A stretch of 64,000 nt of DNA from Burkholderiales bacterium PBB3 (GCA_002256115.1 NKIK01000007.1:1-64000); one strand, 5' to 3'. Shown: positions 27,598-36,699, counted from the stretch's first letter. The notes: a model not told the origin generated them from the sequence alone. Numbers and translations: made by a program.

Positions 27598-28065
27598 TCA
27601 CCATAGCCCTAAATCATCCAACTGCGCAGCCACCCGCTCCGATAGTTCGGTCATCACATCAAGCTCGCTTTTGGAGAGCGGGGCCATCATCGTGCCCACG
27701 ATTTCATCTTGAATGGCCATAGTTTGCGCCGCCAGCGCCTCGCCCGCACTAGACAAGTAAAGGCGCTTGATGCGCCCGTCTTGCGCGTCTGCCTCACGGC
27801 GCAATAAGTCTTGTGACTCCATGCGCGTAATCAGCATGCTGATACCGCTCTTGGCCACAAAGCAGCGCCGGGCTAGGGCTTGCTGCGTTATGCCGGGCTG
27901 CAGCATCAAGTTGGCTAGCACCTCATGTTCGCCCACGCGCAAGCCCAGCGCCGAGAGCCGCGCGGTCAGGGTGGCGTCGCACAGGTTGTAGGCCCGCACC
28001 ACGCTGAACCAGGCTTTGGCTGCGGCTGCATTTCGGGCAGGTGACTCTAATTTTTTGGGTTTCAT
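27598..28065 (-). CDS. MarR-family transcriptional regulator
   Basis: A 155-residue winged-helix repressor. The HTH region is GEHEVLANLMLQPGITQQALARRCFVAKSGISMLITRMESQDLLRREADAQDGRIKRLYLSSAGEAL, with the D-x-R wing motif of MarR. The ATG at 28065 is preferred over a TTG nine bases upstream that would lie within the first palindrome. It is divergent from the redox fusion gene. Two similar palindromes between them suggest it represses both itself and that gene. The inducing ligand is unknown. Confidence 0.88.
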   Translation of the reverse strand: MKPKKLESPARNAAAAKAWFSVVRAYNLCDATLTARLSALGLRVGEHEVLANLMLQPGITQQALARRCFVAKSGISMLITRMESQDLLRREADAQDGRIKRLYLSSAGEALAAQTMAIQDEIVGTMMAPLSKSELDVMTELSERVAAQLDDLGLW

Positions 28066-28068
28066 TTG

Positions 28069-28104
28069 GTTCAATATTGAACTAAAATAGTTCTACTTTG
28101 AACT
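28069..28104. promoter_or_regulatory. Two MarR-type palindromic sites in the divergent promoter
   Basis: GTTCAATATTGAAC at 28069-28082 is a perfect 14-bp palindrome, and AGTTCTACTTTGAACT at 28089-28104 has the same GTTC-N6-GAAC half-sites. Their centres are 21 bases apart, two helical turns. They lie immediately upstream of the marR start and about 60 bases before the oxidoreductase start. Confidence 0.75.
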
Positions 28105-28161
28105 AAATTGTACTGCATGGGTGCTGCTAAGCCTCACTGCACCACCCCTCAGGAGCCTCCC

Positions 28162-30861
28162 ATGATCGTCGGCCAAAAATACGTTTCCAGTGAAATAGAC
28201 ACCCATTACGACGCCATCGTCATCGGCTCCGGCCTGGGCGGCCTCACCACCGCCGCCCTGATGGCCAAGTCGGGTAAGAAGGTGCTGGTGCTAGAGCGCC
28301 ATTACACGGCGGGCGGCTTCACGCATTCTTTTAAGCGCCGGGGTTACGAGTGGGATGTGGGCGTGCATTACATCGGCGAGGTGCACAACCCCAACTCGCC
28401 CCTGCGCCGCGTGTTTGATGTCATCACCGATGGAAATCTGAAGTGGGCCAAGATGGATGATGTCTACGACAAGATCATCATTGCGGACACGCAGTACAAC
28501 TTTGTGGCCGGTGCCGCTAACTTTCGGGAGGAGTTGCTCAAGTCTTTTCCGAATGGCCGCAAGCAGATAGACGACTACCTCAAGCACATTCGCGCCGCCA
28601 CCCATAGCTTGCCCGCGCATCTGGGGCAGCGCTACCTGCCCACCGGGCTGCAAGCTTTTGCACAGAAGCTGGGCAGCAGTTACTTCAGCCGCACCACCAA
28701 GGCGGTGATGGCCGACTTCATTCAAGACCCCAAGTTGGCCAGCGTGCTGTGCGGCCAGTGGGGTGATTACGGCATGCCCCCCGCACAAAGCAGCTTTGCC
28801 ATGCATGCGGTGGTGGCGCAGCACTACTTGGGCGGCGGTAATTTTCCGATTGGCGGTGCCTCGCAAATCGCGCGGCACATCGAGCCGGTCATCCAACGCG
28901 CGGGTGGTGCCGTGGTGGTGGGGGCGGAGGTCGAGCAGATCATGGTGGAAGGCGACCGCGCCATTGGCGTGCGTATGACCAATGGCGATGAGATTTTGAG
29001 CACCAAAGTCATCAGCGCGGCCGGTGTGCACAACACCTACGGCAAGCTGATGCCCGATGCGGTGGGCACGCGCCTGAAATTGCGCGACAGGCTCTCGGCG
29101 CTCAAGCCCTCGGTGGCGCACTTGGGGCTTTACATCGGCCTGCATGGCACAGCACAAGATTTGAAATTGGAGCAGGCCAATAAGTGGGTCTACCAAGACT
29201 ATGACCACGATGCCAGCTTGGCCCAGTTCATGGCCCTACCGACTGCCAACAAGCGAACAAAATCGCCGCTGAACTACATCTCGTTCCCATCCTCCAAAGA
29301 CCCGGCGTGGGATGAACACTACCCCGGCAAGTCCACCATCGATGTGATCTCGCTCGCCCCTTACGAGTGGTTCAAAAAGTGGGCCGACAAGCCCTGGAAA
29401 AACCGGGGCGCGGACTATGACGATTTCAAGGCTATGTTGGCAGAGAAATTACTGGCCGATGTCTACAAGCATGCCCCCCAGGCGCGCGGCAAGGTGGATT
29501 ATTTTGAGCTGTCCACGCCCTTGTCCACCGCGCACTTCAACAACTACGCACAGGGCCAGGTGTATGGCCTGGAGCACACGCCGGAGCGCTTTGCCCAAAG
29601 CTGGGTCAAGCCGCACACACCGATCAAAGGCTTGTATCTCACCGGGCAAGACATTTTGTTTTGTGGCGTGGCCTCGGCCATGATGTCGGGCGTGATGACG
29701 GCCACTGCGGTGTTGGGGGCCGCCTCTGCCAAAGTGTTGCCCGACTTTTTAGGCCCCAAGGGACGGTGGGTTGGCCAACTGGCAGACAAGTTGCCGCTGG
29801 TAAGCCGCAAGCCTGCAGTGCCTGCTGGTGGTCCACTAAAGCTTGCACTGCCTGATCCCGTGCAGCGCAGCTTGGTGGCGCGATGCACCGAGGTGCTGAA
29901 AGTGACCGCGGATGTGAAAGCTTTCCGCTTTGTGGACAGCGCAGGCCAGAGCCTGGACTACAAGCCCGGCCAGTTCATGACGCTGGAGCTGGAGGTAGAT
30001 GGCAAAAAACACTTCCGCTCGTACACCATGTCCTCCACGCCCACCCAGCCCGCCTACTTTGAATTGACGGTCAAGCGCGTGGACGGTGGTGTGGTGTCCA
30101 ACTGGCTGTGCGACCACCTGAAAAAAGGTGCCACGCTGCGTATGACCGGCCCGCATGGCAAGTTCACATGCGCGCCCAAGCCGCGCAAGAAGTTGCTATT
30201 GCTGTCGGCTGGTAGTGGTGTGACGCCCATGCTGTCAATGGCACGCTGGGTGCGTGACCAGGGGTTTGATACCGACGTGGTGTACTTCCATTGCGCGCGC
30301 ACAGCCAAAGATCTGATCTTTGGTGACGAGATGGATGCGCTTGCCACCGCCAACCCGCGCTTTGTACAGCACATCAGCTTGACGCGCAGTACCCAAAAAG
30401 ACAAATGGCGCGGACTCACCGGTTATCTGGATGCGGCCATGCTCCATACCGTGGCGCCCGACTTTGCCGAGCGCGAGGTCTATATCTGTGGCCCCACCGG
30501 GTTTATGGAGGGCAGCAAGCAAGTACTTCAAAGCGCAGGCTTTGCTATGACCCACTTCCACGAGGAAAGCTTTGGCACCGCCAGCAGCGTGGAGGCCACT
30601 GGCGGCACTGTGTGCTTTGCCACATCGGGCATTGAGGTGGCCTGTAGCGGCCAACAAAATATGTTGGAGATTGCCGACCAAGCGGGCGTGAAGATTGCCA
30701 GCGCCTGCCGCACCGGGGATTGTGGTGAATGCAAAGTGCGCAAGGTCTCTGGCGACGCGCCCATGGCCAATACGGCGGGGCTGGACCCGCACGAAGTGGA
30801 AGACGGCTACGTGCTGACCTGCGTGGGCTTTGTGAATGGGCGGGTGGTGATGGCGGCGTAG
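28162..30861 (+). CDS. Fusion: retinol-saturase/CrtI-like FAD oxidoreductase + ferredoxin reductase + 2Fe-2S ferredoxin
   Basis: An 899-residue three-part protein. Residues 1-530 form a phytoene-desaturase/retinol-saturase-like flavoprotein (dinucleotide fold DAIVIGSGLGGLTTAALMAKSGKKVLVLERH; C-terminal GLYLTGQDILFCGVASAMMSG). About 575-800 is a ferredoxin-NAD(P)H reductase (RSYTMSSTPTQP for FAD, LSAGSGVTPMLSMARWV and ICGPTGFMEG for NAD(P)H). The last 90 residues are a plant-type 2Fe-2S domain with CRTGDCGECKV and a later LTCVGF cysteine. Electrons could run from NAD(P)H through flavin and iron-sulfur to the first flavin domain. An AGGAG site supports the ATG at 28162. The substrate is unknown. 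Confidence 0.9.
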   Translation: MIVGQKYVSSEIDTHYDAIVIGSGLGGLTTAALMAKSGKKVLVLERHYTAGGFTHSFKRRGYEWDVGVHYIGEVHNPNSPLRRVFDVITDGNLKWAKMDDVYDKIIIADTQYNFVAGAANFREELLKSFPNGRKQIDDYLKHIRAATHSLPAHLGQRYLPTGLQAFAQKLGSSYFSRTTKAVMADFIQDPKLASVLCGQWGDYGMPPAQSSFAMHAVVAQHYLGGGNFPIGGASQIARHIEPVIQRAGGAVVVGAEVEQIMVEGDRAIGVRMTNGDEILSTKVISAAGVHNTYGKLMPDAVGTRLKLRDRLSALKPSVAHLGLYIGLHGTAQDLKLEQANKWVYQDYDHDASLAQFMALPTANKRTKSPLNYISFPSSKDPAWDEHYPGKSTIDVISLAPYEWFKKWADKPWKNRGADYDDFKAMLAEKLLADVYKHAPQARGKVDYFELSTPLSTAHFNNYAQGQVYGLEHTPERFAQSWVKPHTPIKGLYLTGQDILFCGVASAMMSGVMTATAVLGAASAKVLPDFLGPKGRWVGQLADKLPLVSRKPAVPAGGPLKLALPDPVQRSLVARCTEVLKVTADVKAFRFVDSAGQSLDYKPGQFMTLELEVDGKKHFRSYTMSSTPTQPAYFELTVKRVDGGVVSNWLCDHLKKGATLRMTGPHGKFTCAPKPRKKLLLLSAGSGVTPMLSMARWVRDQGFDTDVVYFHCARTAKDLIFGDEMDALATANPRFVQHISLTRSTQKDKWRGLTGYLDAAMLHTVAPDFAEREVYICGPTGFMEGSKQVLQSAGFAMTHFHEESFGTASSVEATGGTVCFATSGIEVACSGQQNMLEIADQAGVKIASACRTGDCGECKVRKVSGDAPMANTAGLDPHEVEDGYVLTCVGFVNGRVVMAA

Positions 30862-30897
30862 AGAGAGGCCTAGAGGGACGGGCGGGTTCTGTCACAA

Positions 30898-30919
30898 TTG
30901 ACGTTTACGTAAACGTCAA
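30898..30919. promoter_or_regulatory. LiuR operator 2 (upstream of thiolase)
   Basis: Identical 22-bp palindrome with half-site TTGACGTTTAC, 32 bases before the thiolase start codon. It places this gene under the likely control of LiuR encoded about 14 kb away. Confidence 0.9.
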
Positions 30920-30951
30920 CCCCAAAACCCATCCCCCACGAGGAGAAACCT

Positions 30952-32145
30952 ATGTCCGAATCCGTTGTTATTGTTAGCGCCGCTCGCACCCCCATGGGTG
31001 GTTTTCAGGGTGACTTCACCTCTCTCTCTGCCCACGATCTGGGCGGCGCGGCCATCAAAGCCGCCGTAGAGTGCGCGGCCCAGGGCTCCCAGTTCACGCC
31101 CGAGCTGGTCACGGAAGTCATCTTTGGCAACTGCCTGATGGCCGGCCAGGGCCAAGCACCTGCGCGCCAAGCGGCATTCAAGGGCGGCCTGCCCAAGAGC
31201 GCGGGCGCGGTCACGCTCTCCAAGATGTGCGGATCGGGCATGCGCGCGGCCATGTTCGCGCACGACATGCTGTTGGTGGGTAGCCACGATGTGCTGGTGG
31301 CCGGTGGCATGGAGAGCATGACCAACGCGCCGCACCTGCTGCTCAAAGGCCGTAGCGGCATCCGCATTGGCCACGACCGCGTGATGGACCACATGATGCT
31401 GGACGGCCTGGAAGACGCCTATGAGGCGGGTCGCTCCATGGGCACCTTTGGCGAAGACTGCGCCGCCAAATACAGCTTCACCCGTGAGCAACAAGATGCC
31501 TTTGCCACCGCCAGCGTGCAGCGCGCGCAGGCAGCGATCCAATCCGGCGCGTTTGCGGCAGAAATCACCCCGGTGACGGTCAAGACCCGCGCCGGTGACG
31601 TGCAGATCAGCGTGGACGAAGGCCCTGGCAAGATCAAGTTGGACAAGATCCCCACGCTCAAAGCCGCGTTTAAAAAAGATGGCACCATCACCGCCGCCAG
31701 CAGCAGCTCGATTAACGATGGCGCCGCCGCTATGGTGATGATGCGCGCAGGCACCGCCGCCGAGCTGGGCTGCAAGCCGCTGGCCCGTATCGTGGCCCAC
31801 GCCACCCATGCCCAAGAGCCCAACTGGTTTGCCACCGCCCCCGTGGGTGCTACGCAAAAAGTGTTGGCCAAGGCCGGCTGGACGGTGGAAGACGTGGACC
31901 TGTGGGAAATCAACGAAGCCTTCGCCGTGGTGCCCATGGCGCTGATGGCCGAGCTGAATATTCCGCATGACAAGGTGAACGTGAACGGTGGTGCCTGCGC
32001 GCTGGGCCACCCGATTGGCGCGTCAGGCGCGCGCATCATGGTCACGTTGATCCACGCGCTGAAGGCACGGGGACTCAAAAAAGGCGTGGCCACCCTGTGC
32101 ATTGGTGGTGGTGAGGCCACCGCGCTGGCCTTGGAGTTGCTATAA
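30952..32145 (+). CDS. Acetyl-CoA acetyltransferase (thiolase)
   Basis: A 397-residue type II thiolase. The acyl-accepting cysteine is C93 in LSKMCGSGMRAAMFA; the second active-site histidine is in NVNGGACALGHPIGASGARI, and the C-terminal cysteine is in LCIGGGEATAL. It would cleave acetoacetyl-CoA, the end step after HMG-CoA lyase in leucine breakdown. A LiuR site and a GAGGAG ribosome-binding site lie upstream. Its last codons GAGTTGCTATAA run into a family A repeat that supplies the stop codon. Confidence 0.94.
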   Translation: MSESVVIVSAARTPMGGFQGDFTSLSAHDLGGAAIKAAVECAAQGSQFTPELVTEVIFGNCLMAGQGQAPARQAAFKGGLPKSAGAVTLSKMCGSGMRAAMFAHDMLLVGSHDVLVAGGMESMTNAPHLLLKGRSGIRIGHDRVMDHMMLDGLEDAYEAGRSMGTFGEDCAAKYSFTREQQDAFATASVQRAQAAIQSGAFAAEITPVTVKTRAGDVQISVDEGPGKIKLDKIPTLKAAFKKDGTITAASSSSINDGAAAMVMMRAGTAAELGCKPLARIVAHATHAQEPNWFATAPVGATQKVLAKAGWTVEDVDLWEINEAFAVVPMALMAELNIPHDKVNVNGGACALGHPIGASGARIMVTLIHALKARGLKKGVATLCIGGGEATALALELL

Positions 32146-32180
32146 ATTTAGGAGCTACTCCCGCACTATCCATGGCCTGA
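32137..32180 (-). repeat. Family A dispersed repeat, copy 5 (supplies thiolase stop)
   Basis: Minus-orientation copy with TTGCTATAAATTTAGGAGCT then ACTCCCGCACTATCCATGG. The TAA at 32143-32145 inside it ends the thiolase gene, so the C-terminus of that protein is set by the repeat. Confidence 0.87.
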
Positions 32181-32221
32181 ATGGCATAAAAGGCACTTAA
32201 AAAGGCACCCAAAAGGCATCT

Positions 32222-32905
32222 ATGAATGTTTTGGTGATAGGCGCATCGCGCGGCATAGGCTTGGAGCTGGTGCGCCAGTATGTGGAGGCGGGGCACCGGG
32301 TGTTGGCCACCGCGCGGGATGCGGCGGGGCTGGAGCGGCTGCGTGCTGCGGGTGCGCAGGCATTGCTGCTGGATGTGGCCAACCCGGCCAGCGTCAGTGG
32401 ATTGAGTTGGCAGCTGGATGGCGAAGAGATCAACCTGGCGCTGTATGTGGCCGGGGTCTTTGCGCTGCAAGACGCCAAGGCACCGCCCACCCAGCAGGCT
32501 TTTGACGCCATGATGCATACCAATGTGCTGGGTGCGATGCAGGTGATTCCGCAAGTTGCACCCTGTGTGGCAGCGGCGCAGGGCCAGTTCGTGTTTTTGT
32601 CCAGTGATATGGGGCAGGTGGGCGGTGTGGCTGCCAACATCGCTTGGCTCTACCGCACCAGCAAGGCTGCGCTGAATATGGCCGTGGTGGCCGCGCAGTG
32701 CGACTATCCGCAGGCCCAATTCATACTGATGCACCCCGGCTGGGTCAAAACCGACATGGGCACTGCCAATGCGCCCCTGCAAGTGCAAGACAGTGTCACG
32801 GCGATGCGCCAAACCCTGTCTGCCACCCCCCGGCCCGCGGGCCCTTTGACTGCCCAGAACGTGCCTTATCTTGCCTGGGATGGCAGGCTATTTCCTTCTT
32901 GGTAA
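32222..32905 (+). CDS. Short-chain dehydrogenase/reductase family protein
   Basis: A 227-residue Rossmann oxidoreductase. The cofactor motif is VIGASRGIGLELVRQYVEAG; the arginine in TARDAAGLER favours NADP(H). The active site is YRTSKAALNM (Y-x-x-x-K) with the serine in FVFLSSDMGQVGG. The HPGWVKTDMGT after it is typical of SDRs resembling E. coli YciK/YbbO-type or sepiapterin-like members. The substrate is not predictable. It follows the thiolase and a family A repeat by about 40 bases, possibly in the same transcript. Confidence 0.87.
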   Translation: MNVLVIGASRGIGLELVRQYVEAGHRVLATARDAAGLERLRAAGAQALLLDVANPASVSGLSWQLDGEEINLALYVAGVFALQDAKAPPTQQAFDAMMHTNVLGAMQVIPQVAPCVAAAQGQFVFLSSDMGQVGGVAANIAWLYRTSKAALNMAVVAAQCDYPQAQFILMHPGWVKTDMGTANAPLQVQDSVTAMRQTLSATPRPAGPLTAQNVPYLAWDGRLFPSW

Positions 32906-32975
32906 GCTGGCGCACATCGCGTTTCGCGTTTCCCGACCGTCTGCAAACAGGACCCCAACCAGGACTCCATTCTCT

Positions 32976-34511
32976 ATGGCTCTTTTTACCGCCCACCGCT
33001 GCGTTTTATCTGTGTTGCTTTCTGGGGGGCTGATGCTGTGCGCTGCTGCGCAGGCGCAGTCCACCCCACCGCTGTCGCGCACTGCTTTGCTGGAGAGTGC
33101 GGTGGTCAAAATATTCACCACGGCCAGGTCGCCCGATCTGTACCGCCCCTGGAGCAAAGCCGCCCCCAGTGAAATGACGGGCTCGGGCGTGGTGATAGAG
33201 GGCAAGCGCATTCTGACCAATGCCCATGTGGTGAATTACGGCAGCAAGGTCGAAGTGCAAGCCAAAGAGGGCGGCGACCGCATTGCCGCCCGGGTGGTGG
33301 CCATTGCGCGCGGCATAGACCTGGCCGTGCTGGAGCTGGAAGACCCGGCCTTTTTTGCCAGCCATTTGCCACCGGTGCGCGCCAATATGCTGCCCGAGGT
33401 GAAAGACGCAGTGCTGGCCTATGGCTACCCGGTGGGGGGCAACTCTTTGTCCATCACCAAGGGAATCGTCTCGCGCATTGAATTTGTCACCTACAACTAC
33501 CCGACGTCGGGCCTGCGTATCCAGATCGATGCGGCCATTAACCCCGGCAACAGCGGCGGCCCGGTGTTTGTGGGCGACAAGATGATTGGCCTGGCGTTTT
33601 CTGCGGCCAGCAATGCGCAAAACGTGGGCTACATCATCCCCAATGAAGAGGTCGACCTGTTCCTGAACGATGTGGCCGACGGCCGCTACGACGGCAAGCC
33701 CGCCATTTTTGACGACCTGCAGACGCTGGAAAACCCGTCTTTGCGCACCTATTTGAAATTGGACCGCAGCGTGCGTGGCATGGTGGTGCAGCGCCCGGCA
33801 TCCTTGGCGGCGGACTACCCGCTCAAGGAGTGGGACGTGATTACCCACATTGGCGACATTGCGGTGGACAACCAGGGCATGGTGCGCCTGACCGATGACC
33901 TGAATGTGCGCTTTCAGTACCGCGTGCAGCAAGTGGCCAAAAACGGCAAGTTGCCACTGACGGTGGTGCGCAATGGCAAGCCGTTGAAGCTCAGTTTGCC
34001 GGTGATGCCCAGCGTGCCACGCTTGGTAAGTGCCCTGGATGGCACTTACCCATCGTATTTTGTGTACGGGCCCATCGTGTTTTCTCGCGCGACCTGGGAG
34101 TTCCGCTCTTACTTCAATGGCAATGCCGCCACGCTGAACGGCTACGCCTTCAATTCCCAGCCCTTGGTCACCCGTGTGGGTGAAGAGCCCAGCGCCGCCC
34201 GCGAAGACCTGGTGGTGGTTAGCGCGCCGTTTTTCCCGCACCGGCTGGTGTCGGGCTATGACAACCGCTTTGGCTCGGTGGTGTATTCCATCAATGACAT
34301 TCCAGTGCGCAGCCTGCGCCATATGGTGGAGGTGTTGCGGGATATGAAGGACGAACTGGTGGTGATCCGCTTCGACCAACGCGCCGGTGAGTCCATCGTT
34401 TTGCCACACAAAAAAGTGCTGGAGTCGACCGAAGAAATATTGAGCGACAACGGCATCCGATCTCTGGCGTCCAGCGACCTTTTGGGCGTGTGGATGGCCA
34501 AGCCCCAATAA
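32976..34511 (+). CDS. Deg-like S1C serine protease, exported
   Basis: A 511-residue periplasmic protease. A signal peptide spans 1-28 (VLSVLLSGGLMLCAAAQAQ). The trypsin-like triad is H84 in LTNAHVV, D115 in GIDLAVLEL, and S193 in NPGNSGGPVF. A PDZ-like region follows (RGMVVQRPASLAADYPLKEWDVITHIGD). The last 180 residues, with VFSRATWEFRSYFNG and a second PDZ-like RLVSGYDNRFGSVVYSINDIPV, match the long plant/bacterial Deg9-like layout as I remember it. The ATG at 32976 is chosen because it starts the signal peptide. It probably acts in envelope protein quality control. Confidence 0.88.
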   Translation: MALFTAHRCVLSVLLSGGLMLCAAAQAQSTPPLSRTALLESAVVKIFTTARSPDLYRPWSKAAPSEMTGSGVVIEGKRILTNAHVVNYGSKVEVQAKEGGDRIAARVVAIARGIDLAVLELEDPAFFASHLPPVRANMLPEVKDAVLAYGYPVGGNSLSITKGIVSRIEFVTYNYPTSGLRIQIDAAINPGNSGGPVFVGDKMIGLAFSAASNAQNVGYIIPNEEVDLFLNDVADGRYDGKPAIFDDLQTLENPSLRTYLKLDRSVRGMVVQRPASLAADYPLKEWDVITHIGDIAVDNQGMVRLTDDLNVRFQYRVQQVAKNGKLPLTVVRNGKPLKLSLPVMPSVPRLVSALDGTYPSYFVYGPIVFSRATWEFRSYFNGNAATLNGYAFNSQPLVTRVGEEPSAAREDLVVVSAPFFPHRLVSGYDNRFGSVVYSINDIPVRSLRHMVEVLRDMKDELVVIRFDQRAGESIVLPHKKVLESTEEILSDNGIRSLASSDLLGVWMAKPQ

Positions 34512-34539
34512 GCCTTCCTATCCGTATTCAGGAGCCCCC

Positions 34540-35754
34540 ATGCTGCTAACCCAAGACCAAGAGATGGTGCGCGATGCCGTGCGCGCCTTTGCCCAGGCCG
34601 AACTCTGGCCCCATGCCGCGCGGTGGGACAAGGAGCACACCTTCCCCAAAGACGCACACCAAGGCCTGGCCGCGCTGGGTGCCTACGGCATCTGTGTGCC
34701 GGAAGACCAAGGCGGCGCGGGGCTGGACTATGTGACGCTGGCCCTGGTGCTAGAAGAAATTGCTGCGGGTGACGGTGGCACCAGCACCGTGATCAGCGTG
34801 ACCAACTGCCCGGTCAACGCCATCCTGATGAAGTACGGCAACGCGCAGCAAAAGAAGCAATGGCTAGAGCCCCTGGCGCAGGGGCAGTTGCTGGGTGCGT
34901 TTTGCCTGACGGAGCCGCATGTGGGATCGGATGCCTCCTCGCTTAGAACCACTGCAGTGAGAGAGGGTGATGGTTTCACCGCCGGGCCGCCCCAAGGTGA
35001 AACGCACCCCCTTGGGGGGCAGGGAGGACACGTCAGTGCCGAGCGTGGGGGCGATCACTACGTCATCAACGGCGTCAAACAGTTCATCACCAGCGGCAAG
35101 CATGGCGACGTAGCCATCGTCATTGCGGTCACCGACAAGGGCGCGGGCAAGAAGGGCATGAGTGCCTTTCTGGTGCCCACCAACGCGCCGGGCTATGTGG
35201 TGGCGCGGCTGGAAGACAAGCTCGGCCAACACAGCAGCGACACCGCACAGATCAACTTTGACAACTGCCGCATTCCCGCCGAGAACCTGATTGGCAAAGA
35301 GGGGGAGGGCTATGGCATCGCTCTGGGCGGGTTAGAGGGCGGGCGCATTGGCATTGCCGCGCAGAGCGTGGGCATGGCGCGCAGCGCCTTTGAGGTAGCG
35401 GTGGCCTACGCCAAAGACCGTCAGAGCTTTGGCCAGCCCATCTTCAACCACCAGGCGGTGGGCTTTCGTCTGGCTGAGTGTGCGACGCAGATCGAAGCCG
35501 CGCGGCAGCTCATCTGGCACGCCGCCAGCCTGCGCGATGCAGGCCGCCCGTGTTTGAAGGAAGCCGCCATGGCCAAGCTGTTTGCCAGCGAGATGGCCGA
35601 AAAGGTGTGCAGCGCCGCCATCCAGACGCTGGGTGGCTACGGCTATGTGAGCGACTTCCCGGTGGAGCGCATCTACCGCGATGTGCGTGTGTGCCAGATT
35701 TACGAGGGCACATCGGACGTGCAAAAGATCATCATCCAGCGCGCGCTGGCTTGA
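34540..35754 (+). CDS. Acyl-CoA dehydrogenase with an in-frame repeat insertion
   Basis: A 404-residue FAD enzyme of the acyl-CoA dehydrogenase family. The catalytic glutamate is E389 in CQIYEGTSDVQKII, the canonical position of short/medium-chain enzymes. The FAD/substrate block LGAFCLTEPHVGSDASSLRTTAV is followed by residues 145-171, FTAGPPQGETHPLGGQGGH, encoded by a family B repeat; this lies in a beta-domain loop before YVINGVKQFITSG. The frame is preserved, so the enzyme may be functional with an extra loop. The length without the insert is typical. Its substrate is unclear. Confidence 0.9.
   Translation: MLLTQDQEMVRDAVRAFAQAELWPHAARWDKEHTFPKDAHQGLAALGAYGICVPEDQGGAGLDYVTLALVLEEIAAGDGGTSTVISVTNCPVNAILMKYGNAQQKKQWLEPLAQGQLLGAFCLTEPHVGSDASSLRTTAVREGDGFTAGPPQGETHPLGGQGGHVSAERGGDHYVINGVKQFITSGKHGDVAIVIAVTDKGAGKKGMSAFLVPTNAPGYVVARLEDKLGQHSSDTAQINFDNCRIPAENLIGKEGEGYGIALGGLEGGRIGIAAQSVGMARSAFEVAVAYAKDRQSFGQPIFNHQAVGFRLAECATQIEAARQLIWHAASLRDAGRPCLKEAAMAKLFASEMAEKVCSAAIQTLGGYGYVSDFPVERIYRDVRVCQIYEGTSDVQKIIIQRALA
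34972..35052 (+). repeat. Family B dispersed repeat, copy 3 (in frame, acyl-CoA dehydrogenase)
   Basis: Carries GTTTCACC...GGTGAAAC arms and CCCCCTTGGGGGGCAGGG, closely matching the intergenic copy at 11873-11957. It is 81 bases, a multiple of three, and introduces no stop codon. Confidence 0.85.
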
Positions 35755-35769
35755 GCGGGGGGCCGTGTG

Positions 35770-36699
35770 ATGACTGCCGTGGCATTGCCCGCCGGTGTCA
35801 GCGTTTTGGAGCGCGGCTGGCTCTCCAGCAACAATATCTTGATCCAGGGCGCGCACGGCTGCGCCTTGATCGACAGCGGCTACTGCACGCATGCCGAGCA
35901 AACGCTGGCGCTGGTGGAATCGGCCTTGCAAAGTCGGCCGCTGGACTTGCTGCTGAACACCCATCTGCACAGCGACCATTGCGGAGGCAACGCCGCGCTG
36001 CAGGCGCGCTACCCGGCGCTGCAAACCCATATTCCGCCGGGCCATGCCGAGTACGTGCGCGTGTGGGATGCGCATGCGCTGAGCTACACCCCGTCGGGCC
36101 AGCAGTGCCCGCGTTTTCGTTTTGATGCCACATTGCAGCCCGGCACGGAGATGCGCCTGGGTGATCTGGATTGGCAGGTGCATGCCGCGCCGGGCCATGA
36201 CCCCCATTCCGTCATTCTGTTTGAGCCTGTAAGTCGCACGCTGGTGTCGGCGGATGCGCTGTGGGAGCGCGGCTTTGGCGTGGTGTTTCCGGAGCTGGAC
36301 GGGGAGGGCGCATTCCAGGAGGTGGCCGATACGCTGGACCTCATTGCGTCCTTGCGCCCGGCGCAGGTGATACCTGGCCACGGCGCGCCGTTTACCGATG
36401 CGCCTGCGGCGCTGGCCTATGCCCGCAGCCGCTTGCAAGGCTTTGTGAGCAACCCCGCCAAGCACCTGCAGTACGCCGCCAAAGTGTTGCTGAAATTCAA
36501 ACTGCTGGAAGCGCAGAGCCTGGAGCGTGCGGCCTTGTTGTCCTGGGCCATGGGCAGCAGCTACTTCGCCAGTTTGTTAACGCAAACCGATGTGCGGACT
36601 GGCGAGTCGTCGGCAGCAGGGGTGCTGGATAGCTTGGTGCAGGACCTGGTGCGCTCGGGGGCCGCAACCGTCAACGGCACACGGGTGCTGAACGCCTAG
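35770..36699 (+). CDS. MBL-fold metallohydrolase
   Basis: A 309-residue glyoxalase-II/beta-lactamase-fold protein. Metal ligands are in LLNTHLHSDHCGGNAAL (HxHxDH), H in APGHDPHSVILFE, D in LVSADALWERG and H in VIPGHGAPFTDA. Family members include esterases, lactonases and quorum-quenching hydrolases; the substrate cannot be told. A GTG one codon earlier is an alternative start. It follows the acyl-CoA dehydrogenase by 15 bases and is probably co-transcribed with it. It belongs to a different subgroup from the MBL gene beside liuR. Confidence 0.87.
   Translation: MTAVALPAGVSVLERGWLSSNNILIQGAHGCALIDSGYCTHAEQTLALVESALQSRPLDLLLNTHLHSDHCGGNAALQARYPALQTHIPPGHAEYVRVWDAHALSYTPSGQQCPRFRFDATLQPGTEMRLGDLDWQVHAAPGHDPHSVILFEPVSRTLVSADALWERGFGVVFPELDGEGAFQEVADTLDLIASLRPAQVIPGHGAPFTDAPAALAYARSRLQGFVSNPAKHLQYAAKVLLKFKLLEAQSLERAALLSWAMGSSYFASLLTQTDVRTGESSAAGVLDSLVQDLVRSGAATVNGTRVLNA

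Noticed and set aside
33006..34508. 500-codon open frame on the minus strand opposite the Deg-like protease
   Set aside because: The His- and Gln-rich composition is typical of antisense high-GC frames; the plus-strand protease has clear catalytic motifs.
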